From Branchiostoma floridae (lineage: Eukaryota; Chordata; Leptocardii; Amphioxiformes; Branchiostomatidae): a DNA stretch of 51,215 nucleotides. The stretch covers positions 12,652,307-12,703,521 of the forward strand of contig NC_049991.1 in assembly GCF_000003815.2 (NCBI RefSeq). Direction: 5' to 3'. This document shows, piece after piece, positions 9,484 through 20,113 of this stretch (positions are counted from its first letter, which is position 1; every line of letters starts with the position of its first letter). The notes under the pieces are model-generated. The model was not told the DNA's origin and made no database searches. It worked only from the letters and a program-made list of their open reading frames with translations. A program made the translations under genes and the position numbers.

Positions 9484-11694
9484 CAGACTCTTTTGCTTAT
9501 TTGCACGTACTTCGGCATTTAGGACGAAAGATTAAAACTGCGCCGCGTGGCCCGGAGAGTGCCTTAAAATCTTTTTTTCTTGTTGGCGAGAGGCGCACTC
9601 ACGGTGTACAATGTTGCGCCTGAAATTTAAAAAGAAAAATTTGGCAAACAGGATTTACAATATTAATGCTGCGATGGGACAGTGAGTTCTTTTAAGTTGT
9701 GATGCCCACGAAGGGCACAAGTTTTCACTTTGGGAAACCATGAAAATTCTTATTTGAAATTAGCTGCGAGCCGACAAGTACTTCAATCAAGTGTACATGC
9801 CCGGATATTCCCTTCAAAAGTAATGTTGTACATTGGAAATGGCACGACGTGAGACAAGCACAAGAGTCTGGTGTTGTTTTTTTTTTGTAGGCTTTTAATA
9901 CATTTATGTACAAAAAGAATAAAGTCGTATATGTTAAATTGTATATATTAAAGATTGATTATAGGCTATCCGAGTTCAAAATACGGTGTAGCCGTATTGA
10001 TTTAAAGACGGATACACAGTGTTCTTAGAACCAACAATACATGGACGTTTGCCTCTGGTAAATTGAAGACAAAAGAATGGACTGTACGCTCTATAAGTAA
10101 AGGGAGATTAGAGCTGTAATCAGCAGGGATAGACCATCACATAACCCTAGCTTAGGAACCAATCTATTCACGATTTAGGAAGGGAATTCATTTCCTGATC
10201 ATGAGAAGTCTTTTAAATCGACACAATATACAGTCATGTAGTCTCGATCTGCCGAAGCCGTGAGTGGTTGGAACGCGCCTGTATATGCCACGAGACTATT
10301 ATGTATCCTTCCTGCCAAGTAACTTTCAAATGATACAACTGCGGTATGTATTCATGTTTTAATTAAATTAATTAACACTGGTACAGGCACACACATAAAC
10401 ACTGGTACAGGCACAGAAGATTTCTATATGACTGTCAACAGGGATTTGTGGAGGCCCGATATGTCTTTTTGGCAACACAGCCCTGAAACAGGACCCTTAA
10501 CAGTTTTCAGTAGAATGTATCTTTCAAATGATCTCAAATGATACAAGTTGAAATATCACAATACTCCTTTCCAACGAGCTACGTGAAACTGCAAGAGATA
10601 TGAAGGGGATTTCTTCCAACGATACACATGAAAACTCACCAGTCTGTGTGAATCAAGGATCTTTTAAAACATTCGTTGTTCAAAGGTAACGTCTTTCGGG
10701 TGAAATAGACCCAAATGTTAGATGTGTAAAGGGTGCATATTTGCTGTGATATAGTTAATGGTTTAGTAACACCATCTGACTGTGAACCAATGAATATAAC
10801 AGTTCGCTTTTTCAGTGACATAGAACACGTAGCCATCGTGAACCCTTCCAATCACGTGGTTGAAATATTACCTCGGAATGAATCAATTAATGAAACTTTG
10901 AAAAGGAATACATGCTATTACTCACTGGGTGAAACGCGCGTCTTCGAACTAAGACCATTGCAAGCGTTTTGAAGGTCGCATGTCTCCAGTGTTAATGACA
11001 AAAAACGCCGCGTGCACAGAGCGCATATACAGTTTGCGCTAATGTAAATCTTAGATTGATTAAAGGTTTGGTAATACCCGGTGATCGACGGCCTGTTTAT
11101 GTACTTCGGATAAAAGAAATTCTCCTTCAAGCAACGGAGAGTATTACTCACAAAGTAGTACGCCTTACCCGAATAATGCGACCATATGATATGAAACAGC
11201 TAAGTTATATCACTTTGTAAAGGTTCGTTCTTTCCCGCTCACTACACTGTGATGACTGTATCTTTCTTAGGATACATGGATGGATTTGACAGGGGGAGTG
11301 AGACTTTCTTCCGCACTTGTCCAAGATTCATCAAGGGTACTCTTTCAAAACGATGAATACTAAAACGTTTTGTATCAAACACAAGTCTTTCCGAGTCAAA
11401 ACTTAGATTACAAAGTTTTAAAGGTCGCGTTCTCCTATGGCCAGGAAGAAAAACGACAGAAAAACTCGCAGATTGACTCTCTCCAATGATATAAATTAAA
11501 AGTTTGGTATAAACTGGTCTGTTTGATATTCCGAAAAGAATTGCTCCCAAAGCAGTAAGCCTCCCAACAATTCCCACAATGATACATACTAAGTGGTGCG
11601 ATAATAGTGAAGAGTGAAACTATCTAATGATGCTGGGAGGAATGTGAGTGCCGAACATATAATTAAAGGTAAAGCAGGTCTGTACTCGTGTACT
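9484..11694. other. Non-coding stretch with weak internal repetition
   Basis: No gene recognised. Two diverged blocks about 450 bp apart (around 10940-11000 and 11395-11455) share a pattern of AACTWAGA, GTTTTRAAGGTCGC and TCTCC, so part of this may be an old tandem repeat. A short direct repeat of ACTGGTACAGGCACA lies at about 10376-10413. Confidence 0.35.
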
Positions 11695-13060
11695 CGGACT
11701 AGGGACCAGGTAAACCAGATGAGGTACATTACATGTTAGATATAGTTTCCTTCAAAAGTAAGGAAAGGGATATTCCTTAAGGGATGTTTTCTTTAAAAAT
11801 TGACCATAAGACACTAGGTAAGGTACATTACAGGTAAGACAAGTGTGTTTTCTTTAAAGATTGACCATAAGACACCAGGTAATGTACATTACAGGTAAGA
11901 CAAGTGTGTTTTCTTTAAAAATTGACCATAAGACACTAGGTAAGGTACATTACAGGTAAGACAAGTGTGTTTTCTTTAAAGATTGACCATAAGACACCAG
12001 GTAAGATACATTACAGGTAAGACAGGTGTGTTTTATTTGAAGATTGACCATAAGGCACCAGGTTATGTACTTTCCTGTACTGTACTGTACCTCATTTGGT
12101 CATACCTCTTCTGTAGGCAACGAAAACACACCTGTATTGCCTTTAATGTACCTGATATTTTTTACCTGGCCTGTAGTCAAAGAAAACACACCTGTAGTAC
12201 CTCTAATGTACCTCATCTGGTCATACCTAGTCATTATTCAAAGACAACACACCTGTCTTACCTGTAATGTACCTCATCTGGTCATACCTGGCTATAAGTC
12301 AAAGACAACACACCTGTAGTACCTCTAATGTACCTCATCTGGTCATACCTAGTCATTGTTCAAAGACAACACACCTGTCTTACTTGTAATGTACCTCATC
12401 TGGTCATACCTGGCCTGTAGTCAAAGACAACACACCTGTCTCACCTGTAACGTACCTCATCTAGTCATACCTGGCCTGTAGTCAAAAGCAACACACCTGT
12501 CTTACCTGTAATGTACATCATCTGGTCATACCTAGTCATTATTCAAAGAAAACACACCTGTCTTACCTTTAATGTACCTCACCTGGTCTTACTTGGTCAT
12601 TATTCAAAGAAAATACACCTGTCTTACATGTAGTGTACCTCATCTGGTCATACCTGGCCTGTAATCAAAGAAAACACACCTGTCTTACATGTACTCTACC
12701 TCATCTGGTCATACCTGGTCATAAGTAAAAGACAACACACTTGTCTTACCTGTTATGTACCTCATCTGGTCATACCTGGCCTGTAGTCAAAAGCAACATA
12801 CCTGTCTTACCTGTAATGTACATCATCTGGTCTTACCTGGTCATAATTCAAAGAAAATACACCTGTAATGTACCTCATCTGGTCTTACCTGGTCATTATT
12901 TAAAGAACAAATACACCTGTCTTACCTGTAATGTACCTCATCTGGTCATACCTGGCCCGTAGTCAAAGAAAACATACCTGTCTTACCTGTAATGTACTTA
13001 ATCTCGTCATATCTGGCTTGAGTCAAAGAAAACAGACCTGTCTTATCTTCAAGTACTAGT
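11695..13060. repeat. 61-bp satellite array in head-to-head orientation
   Basis: From about 11695 to 12065 the unit reads ACATTACAGGTAAGACAAGT in the plus orientation; clear copies start at 11825, 11886, 11947 and 12008, exactly 61 bp apart. From about 12085 to 13060 some 16 units of the reverse complement follow (ACACACCTGTCTTACCTGTA ... CATCTGGTCATACCTGG), also 61 bp apart. The turn is at about 12060-12095, next to a short CTGTACTGTACTGTAC run. Units diverge toward the edges. Open frames in the array are short and simply follow the repeat, so I treat them as non-coding. Confidence 0.93.
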
Positions 13061-14344
13061 ATTCAACATGGTATTACCTTGTTCATATACAATGACCACA
13101 CAACTATGTGCGGGTATTCACAGTTGATGGCATACCCGGTTAATACAGAGCCATGTGCAAGTTATATCTAGATAAAACTACCAAAATAATTTGTAAGAGT
13201 AGAGCTTTATGTCTGTATTACTGGTAGCATTTTTTGAGCCGGCTGTTCCGTCAACTCAAACTGCGAAGTCAAATGCGTGACCGGAAGTGAAAATATGGGC
13301 CTCGCGAAAACCCCGTATAGAGCCGTGATGGTACTTCCTGTATTCCGGCTCGGAAACAGATGCTCAAACCCTGAAATGTGTTCAAGTTTTGACGCCAGAA
13401 ATTCCGTTTTCACGAAGTGATCTTCACGAGGACTTCAAACTTGTCTGGAAGAAGAGCTTAACTCCAGATAACTCATCAAGAGATCCTCATGAGGTTTTAA
13501 AACTTGGCTGGAATACGGTGAAGTCTTATAATATGGCCGGTCGTGAGGGTCTGTTGACCGCCGAAAAGAGGCACAAGACATCGTCACGGAAAAACTTGAT
13601 AGTTCAGCCGCAATCTGTCCAATCAGGCAAAATAAGGTGTTGTACAAATCAGGACAAGATGGCCAAGCGACTGCAGTTCATTAGACGAAATATTCATATG
13701 AGAGGAAGGAGATTCATCGAGTTAAAGTTGACCCATTCTCCCTGGATTTCCTATGGGTTTCGCCATTGCTAGCAAGCCAAAATACGCACCATATGGGGGT
13801 TTCGAGGTGTCCGTTATATAGGGCGAGGCTTTCCGGGTCACACTGGCAGTAATACGGCAGTGGGCGATAGCATGCTTTTAGCAACCTCAACCAGCGGTTT
13901 CCTGTTAGCCTGGTATCCAGCCGTAATATAGTTATATTACGGCTAGATACCAGGCTAGTTTCCTGTTGATATAGCCGTACGGTTACCCTCAAGAATGCTG
14001 TATACGTTCAGTCCCTGAACAAAGAGAGCAAGGAGCGGTTAATGAGGAGCGGTTACATCAAAATATAACGTCCTTGGTTACATGAGGTAACAACAGTTAC
14101 TCCTTCCAAACCAAAGGCATCTACACTACGGCTGTACACGTCTATGGAATTCGAAGTAACAATAAATTGTACGTTATGCAGACCGGCCATTTGGTACAGA
14201 TAGAAGTTTTTGTGTCATAAATTATTCTACGGGCAAGGTAAGGCTAAATGTTGAAATAATGCGCTATTGAGAAACAAATAGACACTAGATGACTGGAAGT
14301 TAGATTATACGTACTAGTAAAAAGTTTACGGTTGCCTTTGCTCG
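13061..14344. other. Left flank of the 105-bp satellite: promoter-like modules and inverted segments
   Basis: No recognisable protein. It holds two oppositely oriented modules with ACCGGAAGT (13271-13320, minus) and TTTCCGGGTCACA (13793-13843, plus), a partly duplicated segment (TCACGAGGACTTCAAACTTG at 13425 and a diverged copy near 13488), a 52-bp segment at 13551-13602 repeated inverted at 19080-19131, and a perfect-TSD hairpin at 13906-13957. A 127-codon frame at 13389-13772 crosses several of these and resembles nothing I know. Confidence 0.5.
13906..13957. mobile_element. Foldback mini-element with 9-bp target duplication (copy A, 52 bp)
   Basis: Almost a pure hairpin: TAGCCTGGTATCCAGCCGTA and its inverted copy with one mismatch around a two-base loop. 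It is flanked by the perfect direct repeat GTTTCCTGT at 13897-13905 and 13958-13966. Confidence 0.9.
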
Positions 14345-17300
14345 ACTAGTTGTGTAGGAGATAAAAAAAACTATGTCAAACCTATCGGACAGCTCATTTC
14401 AAAGTGTATACGCAACCTAACTGAGGATGACAAACCAGCCAAAGACACACTTGAGAACTGCGCCTTTAAAGTGTATAGTAACTAACTGAGGTGTAAACTT
14501 ACATACTAAAGAAGAAAACTTAAAAAGGAAGCCTTTTTCTAAAACAAAAGATTGTCAAACCCCTGACTAACCTAAGAACTGCGTTCTGTAAGTGTATACT
14601 AATCGTGAGAGAACGACGAGAAATCTTTTAAGGAAATCTTTTTCTGAAAGATAAGTGCGTCATTCCCATGACACACCTACGAACTACACTCTCTATTTGT
14701 ATATTAACAGAGTACGAAAAGAAATCTTTTAATGAAACCTTTTTCTAAAAGAAAAGTGCGTCATGCCCATGACACAGTTAAGAATTGCAGTCTCCAAATG
14801 TATACTAACAGAGAACGAAGAGAAATAGTTTAAGGAAATCCTTCTCTTCTATGAAAGAAAAGTGCGTCATGCCATGACACACTTAAGAATTGCGTTCTCT
14901 AAGTGTATACTAACAGAGAACGAAGAGAAATATTTGAAAGAAACTTTTTACATTCATGAAAGAAAAGTGCGTCATGCCATGACACACGTAAGAATTGCAC
15001 TCTCTAAGTGTATACTAACAGAGAACGAAGAGAAATATTTGAAAGAAACTTTTCTCTTTTATTAAAGAAAAGTGCGTCATGCCATGACACACTTAAGAAT
15101 TGCGCTCTCTAAGTGTATACTAACAGAGAACGAAGAAAATGTTTGAAAGAAACTTTTCTCTTTTATGAAAGAAAAGTGCGTCATGCCATGACACATTTAA
15201 GAATTGCGCTTTCCAAGTGTATACTATCAGAGAACGAGGAGAAATATTTGAAAGAAACTTTTCACTTTTATGAAAGAAAAGTGCGTCATTCCATGACACC
15301 CATAAGAATTGCGCTCTCTGAGTGTATACTAAGAGAAAACGAAAAGAAATCTTTTAAAGAAACTTTTCTTACTTATTAAAGAAAAGTGCGTCATGCCATG
15401 ATACACTTAAGAATTGCGCTCTCTAAGTGTATACATGTACTAACAGAGAACGAAGAGAAATAATTGAAAGAAACTTTTCTTTTTTATCAAAGAAAAGTGC
15501 GTCATTCCATGACACTCATAAGAATTCCGCTCTCTGAGTGTATACTAAGAGAAAACGAAAAGAGATCTTTTAAAGAAACTTTTCTCTTTTATTAAAGAGA
15601 GGTGCGTCATGCCATGATACACTTAAGAATTCCGCTCTCTAAGTGTATACTAACAGAGAACGAAGAGAAATATTTGAAAGAAAGTTTCCTCTTTTATGAA
15701 AGAAAAGTGCGTCATGCCATGACACACTTAAGAATTGTGCTCTCTAAGTGCATACTACCAGAGAACAAAGAGAAATATTTTAAGGAAACCTTTCTGAAAG
15801 AAAAGTGCGTCATGCCCATGACACATTTAAGAATTGCGCTGTCATTTTGTATACTAACAGAAAACGAAGAGAAATCTTTAAAGGAAACTTTTTTCTGAAA
15901 GAAAAGAAGGTCAAGCCCTTGACACACCTAACAACTTCGTTCTGTAAGTGTATACTATCAGAGAGCAAAGAGAAATGTTTTAAGAAAACCTTAGTCTTTT
16001 TCTGAAAAAAAAAGTGCGTCATACCCATGACACACTTAAGAATTGCACTCTCTATTTGTATATTACAGAGTACGAAAAAAAAACTGTTAAGGAAACCTTT
16101 TTCAAAAGAAAGGAAGGTCAAGCCCATGACACTCCAAAGGACTTCGTTCTGTAAGTGTATACTAACAGAAAAAGAAGAGAAATCTTTTAAGAAAACCTTT
16201 CTCATTGCGTCATGCCCATGACACACTTAAGAATTGCGCTCTCTAAGTGTATACTAACAGAAAACGAAGAGAAATACTTTAAGAAAACCTTTCTCATTGC
16301 GTCATACCCATGACACACTTACGAATTGCGCTCTCTAAGTGTATACTAACAGAGAACAAAGAGAAATTTTTTAAGGAAACTTTTTTTTTAAGAAAAGTAC
16401 GTCATGCCCATGATACACCTAAGAATTGCGCTCTCTAAGTGTATACTAACAGAAAACGAAGAGAAATCTGTTAAGGAAACTTTTTTCTGAAAGAAAAGTG
16501 CGTCATGCCCATGATACACCTAAGAATTGCGCTCTCTAAGTGTATACTGACAGAAAACGAAGAGAAATAATTGAAAGAAACTTTTCTTTTTTATCAAAGA
16601 AAAGTGCGCCATGCCATGACACACTTAAGAATTGTGCTCTCTAAGTGTATACTAACAGAGAATGAAGAGAATTATTTGAAAGAAACTTTTCTCTTTTATC
16701 AAAGAAAAGTGCGTTATGCTTAAGAATTCCGCTCTCTAAGTGTATACTAACAGAGAACAAAGAGAAATATTTGAAAGAAAGTTTCCTCTTTTATGAAAGA
16801 AAAGTGCGTCATGCCATGACACACTTAAGAATTGTGCTCTCTAAGTGCATACTACCAGAGAACAAAGAGAAATATTTTAAGGAAACCTTTCTGAAAGAAA
16901 AGTGCGTCATGCCCATGACACATTTAAGAATTGCGCTGTCATTTTGTATACTAACAGAAAACGAAGAGAAATCTTTAAAGGAAACTTTTTTCTGAAAGAA
17001 AAGAAGGTCAAGCCCTTGACACACCTAACAACTTCGTTCTGTAAGTGTATACTATCAGAGAGCAAAGAGAAATGTTTTAAGAAAACCTTAGTCTTTTTCT
17101 GAAAAAAAAAAGTGCGTCATACCCATGACACACTTAAGAATTGCACTCTCTATTTGTATATTACAGAGTATGAAAAAAAACTGTTAAGGAAACCTTTTTC
17201 AAAAGAAAGGAAGGTCAAGCCCATAACACACCAAAGGACTTCGTTCTGTAAGTGTATACTAACAGAAAAAGAAGAGAAATCTTTTAAGAAAACCTTTCTC

Positions 17301-18605
17301 ATTGCGTCATGCCCATGACACACTTAAGAATTGCGCTCTCTAAGTGTATACTAACAGAAAACGAAGAGAAATACTTTAAGAAAACCTTTCTCATTGCGTC
17401 ATACCCATGACACACTTACGAATTGCGCTCTCTAAGTGTATACTAACAGAGGACAAAGAGAAATCTTTTAAGGAAACTTTTTTTTTAAAGAAAAGTACGT
17501 CATGGCCATGATACACCTAAGAATTGCGCTCTCTAAGTGTATACTAACAGAAAACGAAGAGAAATCTGTTAAAGAAACTTTTTTCTGAAAGAAAAGTGCG
17601 TCATACCTATGACACACTTACGAATTGTGCTCTCTAAGTGTATACTAACAGAGAACAAAGAGAAATCTTTTAAGGAAACTTTTCTCTTTTTCTAAAAGAA
17701 AAGTGCGTCATACCCATGACACACTTAAGAATAGCGCTCTCTAAGTGTATACTAACCGAAAACGAAGAGAAATCTTTTAAGGAAACTTTTGTCTAAAAGA
17801 AAAGTGCGTCATACCCATGAGACACTTACGAATTGCGCTCTCTAAGTGTAGACTAACAGAGAACGAAGAGGAAATCTTTTAAGGAAACTTTTTTTGAAAG
17901 AAAAGTGCGTCATGCCCATGATGCACCTAAGAATTGCGCTCTCTAAGTGTATACTAACAGAAAACGAAGAGAAATCTGTTAAGGAAACTTTTTTTCTGAA
18001 ATAAAAGTGCGTCGTGCCCATGATACACCTAAGAATTGCGCTCTCTTTTTGTATCAGAGTACGAAAAGAAATCTTTTAAGGAAATCTTTTTCTGAAAGAA
18101 AAAAAAGGTCAAGCCCTGACACACCTAACAACTGCGTTCTGTAAGTGTATACTATCAGAAAACGAAAAGAAATCTTTTAAGAAAACATTTTCCTTTTTCT
18201 GGAAGAAAAGTGCGTCATGCCTATGACACACTTAAGAATTGCGCTCTCTAAGTGTATGCGAACAGAGAGCAAAGAGAATTCTATCAAGGAAACTTTTCTG
18301 AAAGAAAAGTGCGTCATGCCATGACACATTTAAGAAATGCGCTCTCTATTTGTATATTACAGAGTACGAAAAGAAATCTTTAAAGGAAACATTTTTCTGA
18401 AAGAAAAGTGCGTCATACACATGACACACTTACGAATTGCGCTCTCTTTTTGTATACTAACAGATTACGAAGGGAAATCTTTTAAGGAAACCTTTTTCTG
18501 AAAGAAAAGAAGGTCAAGCCCATAACACACCTAAGAATTGCGCTCTCTATTTGTATATTAAGAGAGTACGAAAAGAAATCTTTTAAGGAAACTTTTTTCT
18601 AAAAC
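14345..18605. repeat. ~105-bp satellite array, about 40 units
   Basis: Head-to-tail units of 105 bp (starts at 14861, 14966, 15071, 15175, 15280 and on; some shorter variants) with the consensus order AAAGTGCGTCATGCCATGACACACTTAAGAATTGCGCTCTCTAAGTGTATACTAACAG split here only for description at GTCATG|C|CATGAC, then AGAACGAAGAGAAAT and an A/T-rich AAGGAAACTTTT stretch. Units are degenerate at both edges, as expected from unequal exchange. Most carry the 6-bp inverted pair GTCATG/CATGAC and the palindrome GTATAC. Frames of 60-98 codons repeat a 35-residue peptide because the period is a multiple of three. Confidence 0.95.
15450..17592. repeat. Higher-order duplication inside the 105-bp satellite
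   Basis: The block 15625-16495 recurs at 16722-17592, an offset of 1097 bp, with only scattered differences and identical predicted peptides across both strands for long stretches. Looser similarity extends back to 15451 versus 16558. The repeat unit is therefore about 10-11 satellite units. Confidence 0.88.
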
Positions 18606-19767
18606 TGGCAAAAACGTTATCAGGCTAGGGCAAAGTTGCTTGGTATGTCAGGTGCTGGCCGCAGACTCTCTTGAAATAAGCCTGTTTGTTTAACCGTCAG
18701 ACAGCAGATTCTCAGTGTGGACCAAGTCCTTGGCCACATCAAGTAAATAGTCCATTTCTGAACTCAGCTGAACCTCCTTGCTTCCAACGATACTGAGTCA
18801 GGACACGCGGGCTCCACGGCTACGCGTTCTGGTATGACCTCTCTGTTGCGACCCGGAAGTATACTGGATATACTGGAAAGCGGTAGCCCAGAAACCCCCA
18901 TGCAGTACGAAATCGTCGCCGAAATCAGGCATTTCACGGCAGTTTGAAGGCCAACTTTAGCTCTTGAAATCTCACCGTAACATAATATCTAAAAGTTCAA
19001 ATGCACTGTATGTGATAGATCAACTTGTCAGGATCACGTAGATACCTTTTATAGCATCATCTGGCAAATATTATCTTTTCTATCGAGTTTTTCCGTGACG
19101 ATGTCTTGTGCCTCTTTTCGGCGGTCAACAGGTCGCTCCCATGTGCAAAATCTCCACTTTTGGTCACATTTTGCGTCTAAACAACCCAAAGATCTTCACT
19201 TTCACTAATCAAGTGTTGACTGCATCATCCCCTACCACTAATTACTTACCTTCCACTCCGTATGCGAAGACAATGTCTTGTTCTGCCTCTTCTGCAGACA
19301 GAATTCACAACATTGTGAACCAAAACTCTTCCCATGGACGTTGCCATTTTGTTTTCGGTCAAAGGTTAACAGACTGATCCACTTCGTCTCCGGGGGTAGA
19401 TCGGTGTGGTTCATTTCGTCCATCAATAGACGCCCCCTATTGGTGGTCAGTGACAGTGCAGCTGACTAGTCACACTGCCAATTTAACGTTGTCCAAAGTA
19501 TGTAACATTAACATTATATCTCTATCTCTGTGTTAACTCTGTTGCATTGCCCTGCGTATTCCAAAGACCCATATGTAACGTTAACATTAGCGTTACATTT
19601 TGTGTAATAGATACATTGTGTCATTGTTACCCTCACTAACCGCAGAGAAGTTTCTTCTTTTGTTCGGAGAATAACTGTAAAAGTAAAATCTATCTACCAA
19701 CTAACGTTACTTTCAGGACTTGTCATCTGACAGTCAGTTAGAGCAACATAGATCTGGAAAGAGTTAC
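18606..19767. other. Right flank of the 105-bp satellite
   Basis: No recognisable gene. It holds a minus-oriented promoter-like module (18846-18903, ACCCGGAAGT ... AACCCCCAT), the 52-bp segment 19080-19131 that is inverted relative to 13551-13602, a diverged relative of it near 19264-19300, and a cluster of AACGTTA motifs at about 19480-19790. The 89-codon frame at 19108-19377 overlaps these segments and has no family resemblance. Confidence 0.5.
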
Positions 19768-19965
19768 GTTAGTTCACCTTTATCCGCAGGGTAACCTATA
19801 TCCGTTGTGTTAACCAACATGGTATTTAGGGATATCAATTGGACAGATGGTGGTTTAAAACTGTAATATGTTCACAATATTGTAGTTTGAAACTATCGTC
19901 CAATGAATTGATATCCCTTAATACCCATTTCTGACAGCAACGGATATGGATAAAGGTGAACTAAC
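19768..19965. mobile_element. MITE with GTTAGTTCACC termini (198 bp)
   Basis: Long imperfect inverted repeats start GTTAGTTCACCTTTATCC on the left and match the complement of the right end. Inner arms share ATATCCGTTG, AGGGATATCAATT and GGACGATAG-like blocks. TA may be the target duplication (GT-TA-GTTCACC), but the outer palindrome makes the exact ends ambiguous. Confidence 0.82.
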
Positions 19966-20021
19966 TTTATAGCGCAGAAAAGAGAGTGTAAATGTGTAAA
20001 GTACAGCTAAAACTTATCATC

Positions 20022-20113
20022 TAGCCGCAGTGCGACTATTAGATTAGGCTCCTGCTTAACATTACATCTCCCGCTACAAGCGGGAGCCAAACCCAACAGT
20101 TGCACTGTGGCTA
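20022..20113. mobile_element. Small TAGCCGCAGTGC inverted-repeat element (92 bp)
   Basis: Termini TAGCCGCAGTGC / GCACTGTGGCTA enclose an inner hairpin CTCCCGC/GCGGGAG. Flanks share ATCATC (20016-20021 and 20114-20119). If the ends are taken one base inward, the flanks are an 8-bp near-match instead. Element class is unresolved. Confidence 0.65.

Noticed and set aside
11983-12962. Several 73-94 codon frames in the 61-bp array
   Set aside because: The frames only follow the repeat, overlap each other in two frames and resemble no protein.
11695-13060. CRISPR-like appearance of regular repeats
   Set aside because: The whole 61-bp unit repeats with no unique spacers, and the host is a eukaryote; it is a satellite.
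13389-13772. 127-codon plus-strand frame as a gene
   Set aside because: It crosses the 52-bp repeated segment and other duplicated pieces, with no recognised motif; unsupported as coding.
14862-17318. Repeating frames on both strands in the 105-bp array as a tandem-repeat protein gene
   Set aside because: Frames stop within two or three units, both strands are equally open, and indels between units ignore the frame. Kept only as a finding to test.
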